This document shows positions 1 to 7,324 of a stretch of 7,324 nt of DNA, piece after piece. Position 1 is the stretch's first letter; every line of letters starts with the position of its first letter. The notes under the pieces were generated by a model. The model ran no database searches. It was not told where the DNA came from and saw nothing but the letters and a program-made list of their open reading frames with translations. The stretch is from Candidatus Microgenomates bacterium (GTDB lineage: Bacteria; Patescibacteriota; Microgenomatia; UBA1406; GWC2-37-13): NCBI GenBank assembly GCA_016178125.1, contig JACOTV010000074.1, positions 1 through 7,324 of the forward strand, written 5' to 3'. A program made the position numbers and the translations under genes.

Positions 1-1164
1 CCAGGAGCGCTCCCTGTTCCTAATAAAAAGGCAGTTGAATGGACTATCAAGATAGGGAAGGCCCTTAACTGCACAATTAATACTATTACCAAGTTTGATC
101 GTAAGCATTATTTTTACCCCGATCTCCCAAAAGGGTACCAGATTTCCCAGTACGATGAGCCAATTGCTATAAACGGCTTTATCGAGATCAACAAAAAGAA
201 GTTTCGTATACATCGCGTTCATCTAGAAGAAGATACGGGCAAGCTATCGCACAAAGGATCCGACTCGCTTGTTGATTTCAACCGCTCCAGTGTTCCATTG
301 GTTGAAATCGTAACCGAAGCAGACTTTGATAACTCAGACGACGTAAAACAGTTTCTCGAGGAGCTTCATACGATCATTACCTATCTTGATGTATCGGATG
401 CGAATATGGAAGAAGGTTCCATGCGTCTTGAGCCGAATATATCCGTACGAAAACCCGGCGAAAGCGGATTCCCTCCGTATAAGGTCGAGGTCAAAAATAT
501 CAACTCGTTTAGTTTTGTGAAGAAGGCCATAGACTACGAGGTCAATCGTCAGACCGACATTCTTGAAAAAGGCGAAATTCCTGCGCAGGAAACCCGCGGA
601 TACAACGAAGACCGCGGCATAACCGTTTCACAGCGCACCAAAGAAGAAGCCGCCGATTATAAGTATTTCCCCGAGCCCGACATTCCGCCACTGGTATTTG
701 AGCAAGATTTCATTGATTCTGTTACGACTCCTGAGCTTCCGTCGGCTAAGGTTGAGAGGTTCGTCAATGACTTTAAAATCAAGGAACAGGATGCCTTTAC
801 TCTTACAAGAGATAAGAAAATTGCTGAGTTCTTTGAAAAAGTCATCTCTCTGACCGATAAAGTTTCGCCCCAGCAAATTGCCAACCTTATAGTGAACAAA
901 AAACTTCCCGTGACGTCGGGTGTCGAATCCGAGGCCGATTTTGTGAAGCAAGCCGAGGAGCGGGCGGCGCCCAAGCAAACCGACAGCGCCGCCCTTACGG
1001 AGGCGGTTGAAAAGGTTGTCGGGGCAAACGAAAAAGTAGTTTCAGACTATAAGAGTGGAAAAGAAAATGCGATTATGTTCCTTGTCGGCCAGGTCATGCG
1101 TGAAATGAAGGGAAAAGCCGATGCAAATATCGTGAAAGAAAGTCTCATAAATGCGTTAAAATGA
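1..1164 (+). CDS. gatB: Aspartyl/glutamyl-tRNA(Asn/Gln) amidotransferase subunit B (5' partial)
   Basis: GatB is the tRNA-binding kinase subunit of the cytoplasmic GatCAB complex. It phosphorylates the side chain of misacylated Glu-tRNA(Gln) or Asp-tRNA(Asn), which is then amidated with ammonia from GatA. The frame is open from base 1 and gives 387 residues up to TGA. Compared with S. aureus GatB, about 45-70 N-terminal residues lie outside the window, including the first metal ligands. Visible family motifs in window numbering: PGALPVPNKKAVE (1-13), FDRKHYFYPDLPKGYQISQYD (32-52), HLEED (74-78; the second Glu matches the S. aureus Mg ligand Glu125), SLVDFNR (89-95), KNINSF, QETRGYNED, YKYFPEPDIPPL (about 220-231) and the C-terminal FLVGQVM (about 360-366) of the YqeY-like tail that binds tRNA. 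The helical linker before the tail is about 30 residues shorter than in S. aureus. dnaE follows 21 nt later in the same frame. Identity is certain. Confidence 0.96.
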   Translation, partial: PGALPVPNKKAVEWTIKIGKALNCTINTITKFDRKHYFYPDLPKGYQISQYDEPIAINGFIEINKKKFRIHRVHLEEDTGKLSHKGSDSLVDFNRSSVPLVEIVTEADFDNSDDVKQFLEELHTIITYLDVSDANMEEGSMRLEPNISVRKPGESGFPPYKVEVKNINSFSFVKKAIDYEVNRQTDILEKGEIPAQETRGYNEDRGITVSQRTKEEAADYKYFPEPDIPPLVFEQDFIDSVTTPELPSAKVERFVNDFKIKEQDAFTLTRDKKIAEFFEKVISLTDKVSPQQIANLIVNKKLPVTSGVESEADFVKQAEERAAPKQTDSAALTEAVEKVVGANEKVVSDYKSGKENAIMFLVGQVMREMKGKADANIVKESLINALK

Positions 1165-1185
1165 CACTGTTCTCGTCCTCAAAAT

Positions 1186-4100
1186 ATGTCTTTTGTTCAT
1201 CTTCATAACCATACCGAATATTCGCTCCTCGATGGCATGACGCGCATCGACGACCTGGTCAAAAAGGCCGTCGAGTACGAAATGCCTGCAGTAGCTATAA
1301 CCGATCACGGCGCCCTCTACGGTGCCTTTAAGTTTTTTGTGAAGGCTCAAGCTGCTGGGGTAAAGCCGATCATTGGGGTCGAAACGTACAAAGCCAAAAA
1401 ATCTCGGTTTGATAAGCAACCAAACGCCGAACGCGATCAGAATCATTTGCTTCTTCTTGCCAAAAATCTCACGGGCTATCAAAACATGGTCAAGATGAAT
1501 ACGGCGGCTCACCTTGAGGGATTTTACTACAAGCCGCGCGTTGATTTTGAACTCTTGGAAAAATATCACGAAGGTATCATTTGCACCTCAGCATGTTTAG
1601 GTGGCGAAATTCCCGAGCTTATTTTACAAGGCCAGATGACTGAGGCCGAGAAGGTTATTAAACACTACGTTGAAATTTTTGAAAAGGATTTTTATTTCGA
1701 ACTCCAGCGCCATCCAAATCTTGAGGAGCAGGACCGGGTGAACGAGGAGCTTATTAAACTTTCACGCAAGTTTGGGGTTCCCCTTGTTGCCACAAACGAT
1801 GTTCATTACTTAAACAAAGATGACGCATATGCCCAGGAAATTCTCCTTTGTATTCAGACTCAACGAACGATAATCGAAAAGGACCGCCCAATGAGCATGT
1901 ACGACACCCCAGACTTTTACTTTAAGTCCCCCGACGAAATGAAAGCCGCATTTGCCGATATCCCCGAGGCGATCGACAACACCCTCAAGATCGCCGAGGA
2001 GTGCAACGTAGAAATTCCTCATGGAAAGATGATTTTGCCCCAGTATCCAACGCCGAATAATGAAACCCCCGAATCGTATCTGCGCGACCTGTCGTTTAAG
2101 AATATAAGTCGCGTCAAGGGATTTTCTGAAGAGGAAAGTCGTAAGCGCATGGAGTACGAACTCGATGTTATCATCCAAAAAGGGTACGCAAATTATTTTT
2201 TGTTCGTGCAGGACTTTGTAAACTGGGCAAAAGATCAAGGAATTGCGGTGGGCCCAGGTCGCGGATCGGCCGCTGGGTCGATTGTGTCGTATTGTCTGAA
2301 AGTTACCGATATTAACCCCCTTGAGTACGGCCTACCGTTTGAGCGGTTTCTGAACCCAGGGCGGGCAGACCGAATCGCCAAAATGATTCCGCCGCCTAAG
2401 CAGGGGTTTCACTTAAGCATAAAAGACTCAGTAGAACAAACGCCGCAGCTTAAACTTGCCTATAACACCGAACCCGAAACAAAAAAGGTGCTCGACGTGG
2501 CCCAGCGTATAGAAGGCCTTCCACGCCACGCTTCGGTGCACGCCGCAGGCGTCATCATTTCTGACAAGCCACTAACCGAGTATGTTCCCTTGCAGAAAGA
2601 GTCAAAAGAAGGACGCATAATCACGCAGTTTGACATGTATTCGCTTGACCTTAACGCGGTTTCCGAAAATAAGGCAGTCGGGCTTTTGAAAATGGACTTT
2701 TTGGGTCTTCGCAATCTTACGATCCTCGAAGACGCGGTCGAGTTTGTGAAGAAGTTTAAAGGACAAGATGTCGACATTCACGAGATTCCCCTAGACGATG
2801 TAAAAACGTACGAACTCGTAGGGCGCGGCGAAACGATCGGGGTATTTCAGTTGGAGTCTGGCGGTATGCGCCGTTTGGCGAAAGATCTCAAGCCAACCAA
2901 AATTTCCGGTATCACCGCGATGGTCGCACTGTTTCGGCCAGGCCCCATGGACCTTATTCCGACCTTCATCGAAGGACGAAAGAATCCCAAGAAAATCAGG
3001 TATCCGCATAAAGATCTAAAAGGTGTTCTCGAGGAAACATACGGGATTTTGGTCTACCAGGAGCAGGTCATGAACATCGCAGTTGCAATGGCCGGATTCA
3101 CCATGGTCGACGCAGATTTGTTACGTATGGCAGTCGGCAAAAAAAAGAAGGCGCTTATGGAAAAGAGTAAGAAGGCGTTTACTGAGGGAATGGAAAAGCA
3201 CGGATACACGGTGAAGCTCGCTGACCAAATATGGGGATTTATCGAAAAGTTTGCGTCATACGGATTCAATAAAGCGCACGCTGCATCATATGCGCTTATT
3301 GCGTATTGGACGGCGTATATGAAAGCAAATTATCCGGTCGAGTTCATGACCGCAACGCTTACTGCCGAGCTTCAGGGCGCAGCCGGCCCGCTTAAAGAAC
3401 TCAAAGTAGCTCAGGCGCTGGACGAATGTCGCCGCATGGAAATTCAGGTGCTCCCCCCCGATATTAATACATCGGTGTCGAGCTTCAATATCGAAGGCAA
3501 AGCGATTCGGTTTGGTCTATCAGCGATTAAGAACCTCGGGCAGTCGGCGATTGAATCAATTGTCACTGCGCGTGACACGGGGGGTGCGTTTATGGGGTTC
3601 CGAGATTTCTTAAACCGAGTCGACTTACGCAAGGTAAATAAGCGGAGCGTCGAGAGCCTGGTCAAAGCCGGCGCCTTTGACGCCTTTGGCACCCGCGCAA
3701 CGCTTATCACCAATTATCCGCAAGCTGCCCGGGAGATTGGCGACATGAAGGCTGATCAAGAGAAAGGTCAGTTTGGCTTGTTTGGTGAAGATAATACCAA
3801 GTCCACCCTCAAAGACACGTTTCATGCTGTCCCCGAATACGCAGAAGACGATTTGTTCACGATGGAAAAAGAAGTGATCGGGTTCCTGATCAATAAAAAT
3901 CCCCTTGCCAAATTCGCCGCAATTATCGAGCAAAAAGCGACGAAGAAAATAGGCGAAATAAGCGAAACAGACATAGGTAAAACCGTTATTTTAGCGGGAA
4001 TCGTGTCCGGGCGAAAAGTTATTAAAACCAAAAAAGACAACGCCGAAATGGCATTTCTTACGGTATATGATGAGTCGGGATCGATTGAAGTCGTGGTATT

Positions 4101-4227
4101 CCCGAAAATGTTTGCCAAGCAGGGTGCGGTGTTTTCAATTAACCAAGTCGTGATTTTTAAAGGAAAGGTCAACGACAAAGACGATCAGCTCACCATAATC
4201 ATGGACGCCGGGATGAAGTTGTCGTGA
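1186..4227 (+). CDS. dnaE: DNA polymerase III subunit alpha (C-family replicase) lacking the PDxDxDF catalytic segment
   Basis: This is the replicative polymerase, 1013 residues (E. coli 1160). An N-terminal PHP domain (about 1-280) keeps all nine expected metal ligands: H5, H7, D16, H41, E66, H87, C137, D205 and H207. The palm and fingers follow: VGPGRGSAAGS (355-365), ERFLNPGRA (386-394), RHASVHAAGVIIS (447-459), KMDFLGL (502-508, D504 matching E. coli D555), RPGPMD (584-589), VYQEQVMN (623-630) and YGFNKAHAASYA (692-703). Next come a helix-hairpin-helix region (about 776-800), a clamp-binding motif QFGLF (862-866) and an OB fold (about 932-1010). The C-terminal tau-binding domain of E. coli alpha is absent. 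Residues 394-395 join sequence that in relatives is about 59-60 residues apart, removing the two catalytic Asp of PDxDxDF (E. coli D401/D403). The ATG at 1186 is the only start after the gatB stop and lacks a Shine-Dalgarno. The family call is certain; activity as written is doubtful. Confidence 0.95.
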   Translation: MSFVHLHNHTEYSLLDGMTRIDDLVKKAVEYEMPAVAITDHGALYGAFKFFVKAQAAGVKPIIGVETYKAKKSRFDKQPNAERDQNHLLLLAKNLTGYQNMVKMNTAAHLEGFYYKPRVDFELLEKYHEGIICTSACLGGEIPELILQGQMTEAEKVIKHYVEIFEKDFYFELQRHPNLEEQDRVNEELIKLSRKFGVPLVATNDVHYLNKDDAYAQEILLCIQTQRTIIEKDRPMSMYDTPDFYFKSPDEMKAAFADIPEAIDNTLKIAEECNVEIPHGKMILPQYPTPNNETPESYLRDLSFKNISRVKGFSEEESRKRMEYELDVIIQKGYANYFLFVQDFVNWAKDQGIAVGPGRGSAAGSIVSYCLKVTDINPLEYGLPFERFLNPGRADRIAKMIPPPKQGFHLSIKDSVEQTPQLKLAYNTEPETKKVLDVAQRIEGLPRHASVHAAGVIISDKPLTEYVPLQKESKEGRIITQFDMYSLDLNAVSENKAVGLLKMDFLGLRNLTILEDAVEFVKKFKGQDVDIHEIPLDDVKTYELVGRGETIGVFQLESGGMRRLAKDLKPTKISGITAMVALFRPGPMDLIPTFIEGRKNPKKIRYPHKDLKGVLEETYGILVYQEQVMNIAVAMAGFTMVDADLLRMAVGKKKKALMEKSKKAFTEGMEKHGYTVKLADQIWGFIEKFASYGFNKAHAASYALIAYWTAYMKANYPVEFMTATLTAELQGAAGPLKELKVAQALDECRRMEIQVLPPDINTSVSSFNIEGKAIRFGLSAIKNLGQSAIESIVTARDTGGAFMGFRDFLNRVDLRKVNKRSVESLVKAGAFDAFGTRATLITNYPQAAREIGDMKADQEKGQFGLFGEDNTKSTLKDTFHAVPEYAEDDLFTMEKEVIGFLINKNPLAKFAAIIEQKATKKIGEISETDIGKTVILAGIVSGRKVIKTKKDNAEMAFLTVYDESGSIEVVVFPKMFAKQGAVFSINQVVIFKGKVNDKDDQLTIIMDAGMKLS
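2359..2373 (+). other. Junction of an in-frame deletion in dnaE
   Basis: These bases encode G392-R393-A394-D395-R396. In family members, FLNPxRx is followed directly by SMPDxDxDF, and DRIxKxIP lies about 60 residues later, after the ITFGTMAA and RDVGR stretches. Both flanks match the family well and stay in phase, so about 177-180 nt appear to be missing exactly here. No repeat, intron-like or intein-like sequence is present at the join. The exact breakpoint cannot be fixed without a close relative, because A394 fits either side. Confidence 0.85.
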
Positions 4228-4529
4228 CCAGGTATAATAACGATATGCGTAAGATAATGGCCGACTATTCGTTTGGAGAACTCGAATTTGTCAAGAGACC
4301 ACAGAAACGCAAACCGAATGAAGACTTCAGAAACGTTGATCCAAATGCGATGAACGCAGGCATGTATATATTGGTGCCCATCCTTTTGGGGTTGGCTATT
4401 GGGTACGGAGCCGATCTGTATTTCCATACCAAGCCTTTGTGGCTTATACTATCTCTGCTTGCAGGAACGGCCTGCTCGTTTTATAATTTGTTCAAATTGA
4501 TTCCTCGTAACGAGGATCCCAAAAAGTAA
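4224..4529 (+). CDS. AtpZ/AtpI-like ATP synthase accessory membrane protein
   Basis: This is a small protein of 101 residues from the GTG at 4224. It has a charged N-terminal tail (many K, R, E and D up to about residue 45), a first membrane helix at about 46-67, a short loop and a second helix at about 72-93. The pattern GLAIGYGADLYF, then a short polar turn, then SLLAGTACSFYNLFKLI is the two-helix hairpin of the AtpZ/F0F1-ATPase gene 1 family. These proteins precede atpB in many bacteria and are implicated in c-ring assembly or Mg/Ca uptake with AtpI. GTG 4224 overlaps the dnaE stop as GTGA, which suggests translational coupling. ATG at 4245 (94 residues) and ATG at 4257 (90 residues) are also possible starts, and 4245 lies 6 nt behind a TATAAT. 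None has a good Shine-Dalgarno. The family is well supported by sequence and position; the exact start is uncertain. Confidence 0.82.
   Translation: MTRYNNDMRKIMADYSFGELEFVKRPQKRKPNEDFRNVDPNAMNAGMYILVPILLGLAIGYGADLYFHTKPLWLILSLLAGTACSFYNLFKLIPRNEDPKK
4233..4238 (+). promoter_or_regulatory. Possible -10 element for the atp operon
   Basis: A perfect TATAAT lies just after the dnaE stop and 6 nt before an ATG at 4245, so transcription starting at the usual distance would begin at or next to that ATG (a leaderless mRNA). No recognisable -35 box lies 16-18 nt upstream (the bases there are G-rich), and there is no TGn extension. It may be chance. If real, it separates atp transcription from gatB-dnaE and favours the 4245 start. 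Confidence 0.25.
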
Positions 4530-4539
4530 TAACCACAAA

Positions 4540-5594
<1,055 letters not shown>

Positions 5595-5600
5595 CAGTTA

Positions 5601-5619
5601 GCCCCGCCGTGGGCGGGGC
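5601..5619 (+). promoter_or_regulatory. GC-rich hairpin between atpE and atpF
   Basis: GCCCCGCC (5601-5608) and GGCGGGGC (5612-5619) form a perfect 8-bp all-GC stem with a 3-nt GTG loop, starting 6 nt after the atpE stop. No T-run follows, so it is not a classic intrinsic terminator. Its place right after the highly needed c subunit suggests an mRNA-stabilising or partial attenuation element that raises atpE output over atpF and later genes. The structure is seen in the sequence; the role is inferred. Confidence 0.7.
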
Positions 5620-5641
5620 GTAGACCGTCAAGGTATATCAC

Positions 5642-6145
5642 ATGGAGAATTTAGGAATCGACCCAAAACTCATTGTCGCTCAGCTTATCAACTTTTTGCT
5701 GTTCTTATTTGTCTTCAAGAAGTTTTTGGCAAAGCCGTTTGCTTCTTTTGTGGCAAAGGAAAAAAAGGAGCAAGAAGAACATCAGGCCGCGCTTATCAAG
5801 TCGCGCCAGATGGAGGAACGCATTGAGAAACAAGAAAAAGATTTTAAGGAAAAGATGAAGAAAGAACAGGCCACGATCCTTGACGAGGCCAAACGCGAGG
5901 CAGAAGCCGTACGTAAACAGCTTCTTGACGAGGCTCATGCCGAGGCTGCCGAGGTCCGCACTCGTTCACTCAAGCAACTTGAACAAGAAAAGGCCGAACT
6001 CGAGGAAGCTGCAAAGGAGCACATCACTCGAGTGGGAATGCTTTTAGTTCAAGAAGCCCTCGACGATGTCTTAACCGACGACATGAAGAAGAAGATAACC
6101 GACAATATAATTAAAAATTCAGGTAAGCGTATTAGCCTCTCATGA
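5642..6145 (+). CDS. atpF: F-type ATP synthase subunit b (peripheral stalk)
   Basis: Subunit b dimerises to form the peripheral stalk that holds the alpha/beta head against rotation. It has 167 residues, a normal length. The N-terminus GIDPKLIVAQLINFLLFLFVF has one membrane helix (about 10-28), followed by KKFLAKP at the membrane exit and a long, highly charged alanine/glutamate/lysine coiled coil (about 38-130). The C-terminal helix (about 130-160) contains VGMLLVQEALDDVL, the part that in relatives contacts delta. The start ATG has AAGG 8 nt upstream (5630-5633), a modest ribosome binding site. The end overlaps atpH by four bases (ATGA). Only one b gene is present (no b'), and it is not fused to delta as in mycobacteria. 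Identity is certain from motif and position. Confidence 0.94.
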   Translation: MENLGIDPKLIVAQLINFLLFLFVFKKFLAKPFASFVAKEKKEQEEHQAALIKSRQMEERIEKQEKDFKEKMKKEQATILDEAKREAEAVRKQLLDEAHAEAAEVRTRSLKQLEQEKAELEEAAKEHITRVGMLLVQEALDDVLTDDMKKKITDNIIKNSGKRISLS

Positions 6146-6417
6146 ACTTAGATCCACATCTCAAGGACGAGGTTAAGAAGTTTCTCATTCGCAAAATGCG
6201 CGAAGAGAGCGAAATCGTGACCGTCGTTACTGCTCAGCCCTTGACCGCGTCTCAGGAGACCGCAATACGCGCCTTGATTCCTGAAAGTAAGAAAGAACTC
6301 AATCAAGAAGTCGATACATCACTTATTGCCGGCATGATTGTCAAAAAAGGAAGCAAAATACTAGACCTTTCAATAAAAGGTAGATTACAGAATTTACAAA
6401 ATGTACTAACCAAATAA
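6142..6417 (+). CDS. atpH: F-type ATP synthase subunit delta, C-terminal domain only
   Basis: Delta (OSCP) joins the top of the F1 head to the b stalk. Usual bacterial length is about 175-185 residues; this one has 91. The sequence matches only the C-terminal domain: VTVVTAQPL (26-34), then [26 protein letters not shown] (57-82), which corresponds to the family's vDpsliGG...DgSvrgrL pattern with Ala63 replacing a Gly. The N-terminal six-helix domain (about 105 residues in E. coli), which binds the alpha N-terminus, is absent. About 20 residues ([20 protein letters not shown]) form a lead-in helix. The start ATG overlaps the atpF stop (ATGA), which fixes the 5' end by coupling. Any longer form would have to overlap atpF. 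The downstream atpA starts after 1 nt. The family call rests on the C-terminal motif plus operon position. Confidence 0.86.
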   Translation: MNLDPHLKDEVKKFLIRKMREESEIVTVVTAQPLTASQETAIRALIPESKKELNQEVDTSLIAGMIVKKGSKILDLSIKGRLQNLQNVLTK

Positions 6418-6418
6418 T

Positions 6419-7324
6419 ATGCGCGCACTTGACCAGTACCTTAATGAACTCGAAAAAGAACTAAGTGGTAAAAAAACAACGGCAAAATCTGCCGAAGTCG
6501 GAAGCGTGGTCGAAGTCAAAGACGGCGTAGTGATCCTTTCGGGCCTATATAACGGCTTTTACGGAGAAATCATCGAATTTGAAAATGGTGTCCAGGGATT
6601 TGTCATCGACCTTATGGAAGATAGCGTCGGTGTCGTGGTCTTGGGCGATTACCTAAAAATTAGTGTTGGTACCAATGCAAAAGGGACCGGACAGATTCTT
6701 TCGATCCCGGTGTCAGACGATGTGTTGGGTCGCGTAGTAAATCCCTTAGGCCGTGCCCTAGATGGCGCCAAGGCACTTCCTTCTAAGAAAACATACCCCA
6801 TTGAGCGAATCGCCCCGGGTGTGGTGTTTCGTAAACCAGTCTCGGTTCCTTTGCAAACCGGCATTAAGGCAATCGACGCCTTGATCCCCATTGGTCGCGG
6901 CCAGCGCGAACTGATTATTGGAGACCGCGTTACGGGTAAAACGACCGTCGCAATCGACACCATCATCAATCAAAAAGACCAAGGCGTCATTTGTATCTAC
7001 TGCGCAATCGGACAAAAGAATTCAAAAGTAGCAAGTGTCGTTGACACTCTGAAAACGCACAAAGCAATAGATTACACCGTCGTGGTAAGCGCCGCAGCCG
7101 CAGACTCTGTCGCACTCCAGTATTTGGCGCCGTATTCGGCAACTGCAATCGCCGAATATTTCATGGATCAAGGAAAAGATGTATTGGTTATTTATGACGA
7201 TCTCACCAAGCATGCGTGGGCATACCGTCAAGTATCGCTCATTCTTCGCCGCCCCGCAGGACGCGAGGCGTACCCGGGAGACGTATTTTACTTGCATTCA
7301 CGCCTCCTTGAGCGTGCATGCCGG
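6419..7324 (+). CDS. atpA: F-type ATP synthase subunit alpha (3' partial)
   Basis: Alpha forms the F1 hexamer with beta and carries the non-catalytic nucleotide sites. 302 residues are visible, and the frame is still open at the window end (usual total about 500). An N-terminal helix [12 protein letters not shown] (4-15) is followed by the beta-barrel (about 26-95: [17 protein letters not shown]), then LGRVVNPLG (103-111), APGV (132-135), [20 protein letters not shown] (144-163), P-loop GDRVTGKT (168-175), AIGQK (196-200), ALQYLAPY (232-239), the Walker B region [16 protein letters not shown] (255-270) and [24 protein letters not shown] (277-300). The P-loop has Val171 where the family almost always has Gln. 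ATG 6419 lies 1 nt after the atpH stop and has no clear Shine-Dalgarno, so re-initiation after atpH is likely. The N-terminus has about the same length as in E. coli. Identity is certain. Confidence 0.96.
   Translation, partial: MRALDQYLNELEKELSGKKTTAKSAEVGSVVEVKDGVVILSGLYNGFYGEIIEFENGVQGFVIDLMEDSVGVVVLGDYLKISVGTNAKGTGQILSIPVSDDVLGRVVNPLGRALDGAKALPSKKTYPIERIAPGVVFRKPVSVPLQTGIKAIDALIPIGRGQRELIIGDRVTGKTTVAIDTIINQKDQGVICIYCAIGQKNSKVASVVDTLKTHKAIDYTVVVSAAAADSVALQYLAPYSATAIAEYFMDQGKDVLVIYDDLTKHAWAYRQVSLILRRPAGREAYPGDVFYLHSRLLERACR

Noticed and set aside
1162..1164. Possible TGA recoding (Gracilibacteria/Absconditabacteria code)
   Set aside because: TGA falls exactly at the expected ends of gatB, dnaE and atpF, and no TGA lies inside a conserved gene, so it acts as a stop here.
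1165..1185. Promoter or terminator between gatB and dnaE
   Set aside because: The 21-nt gap has no hairpin, no T-run, no -10 hexamer and no Shine-Dalgarno.
1156..1569. Long open frames on the minus strand across gatB, dnaE and atpA
   Set aside because: They mirror conserved plus-strand genes, have no recognisable family motifs and no ribosome binding sites, and are explained by codon bias of the real genes.
2341..2400. Intein, intron or split dnaE at the conserved palm motif
   Set aside because: Sequence is missing rather than inserted. There are no intein splice residues (Cys/Ser start, HN end), and the reading frame is continuous.
3139..3146. A8 run in dnaE as a programmed slippage site
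   Set aside because: The conserved reading frame continues normally after the run (GKKKK, as in the family), with no stimulatory hairpin and no alternative product in another frame.
3453..3459. C7 run as a possible frameshift error
   Set aside because: It encodes the conserved LPPD of VLPPDIN, and the frame is kept on both sides.
5601..5630. Rho-independent terminator between atpE and atpF
   Set aside because: The stem is strong, but the bases after it (GTAGACCG) contain no T-run, and atpF follows in the same operon. It is kept as a hairpin of other function.
5642..6417. b-delta fusion that would supply the missing delta N-terminal domain
   Set aside because: atpF has normal length and its own stop, and the two genes are in different frames with an ATGA overlap. 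The b sequence shows no OSCP-like helices.

Overview
The window is a compact, single-strand (+) block of housekeeping genes with no mobile elements, tRNAs, rRNAs or CRISPR. Eight genes follow one another with gaps of 47 nt or less (several overlap): the 3' part of gatB (amidotransferase subunit B), dnaE (DNA polymerase III alpha), then the first six genes of an F-type ATP synthase operon: an AtpZ/AtpI-like gene, atpB (a), atpE (c), atpF (b), atpH (delta) and the 5' part of atpA (alpha). The window cuts gatB at its 5' end and atpA at its 3' end.

Organism: a bacterium with a streamlined genome. The short GatB helical region, the delta subunit reduced to its C-terminal domain, the DnaE that stops after its OB fold, the near absence of Shine-Dalgarno sequences except before atpE and atpF, and the KHAWAYR stretch in alpha together suggest a Candidate Phyla Radiation (Patescibacteria, Parcubacteria-like) lineage. 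This is inference from gene content and family knowledge and was not tested by a search. TGA ends gatB, dnaE and atpF, so the TGA-to-glycine code of Gracilibacteria/Absconditabacteria does not apply.

Layout: 1-1164 gatB; 1186-4227 dnaE; 4224-4529 atpZ/I-like (GTGA overlap with dnaE; an internal ATG follows a perfect TATAAT); 4540-5346 atpB; 5367-5594 atpE behind the strongest ribosome binding site of the window; 5595-5641 a spacer with a perfect 8-bp GC hairpin; 5642-6145 atpF; 6142-6417 atpH (ATGA overlap); 6419-7324 atpA. The atp products build the membrane rotor and stator (a, c, b), the peripheral-stalk cap (delta) and the catalytic head (alpha). The gamma, beta and epsilon genes are expected downstream.

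The most striking point is in dnaE. The reading frame is open and highly conserved on both sides, but about 59-60 codons are missing in frame between the FLNPGRA stretch and DRIAKM. The missing block is the one that carries the PDxDxDF motif with two of the three catalytic aspartates of the C-family polymerase. The rest of the protein looks to be under normal constraint, so this is either a very recent deletion, a sequence or assembly error, or a truly catalytically dead alpha subunit. Other points worth a look are the half-size delta subunit, the atpE-atpF hairpin, and an unusual Val in the alpha-subunit P-loop.
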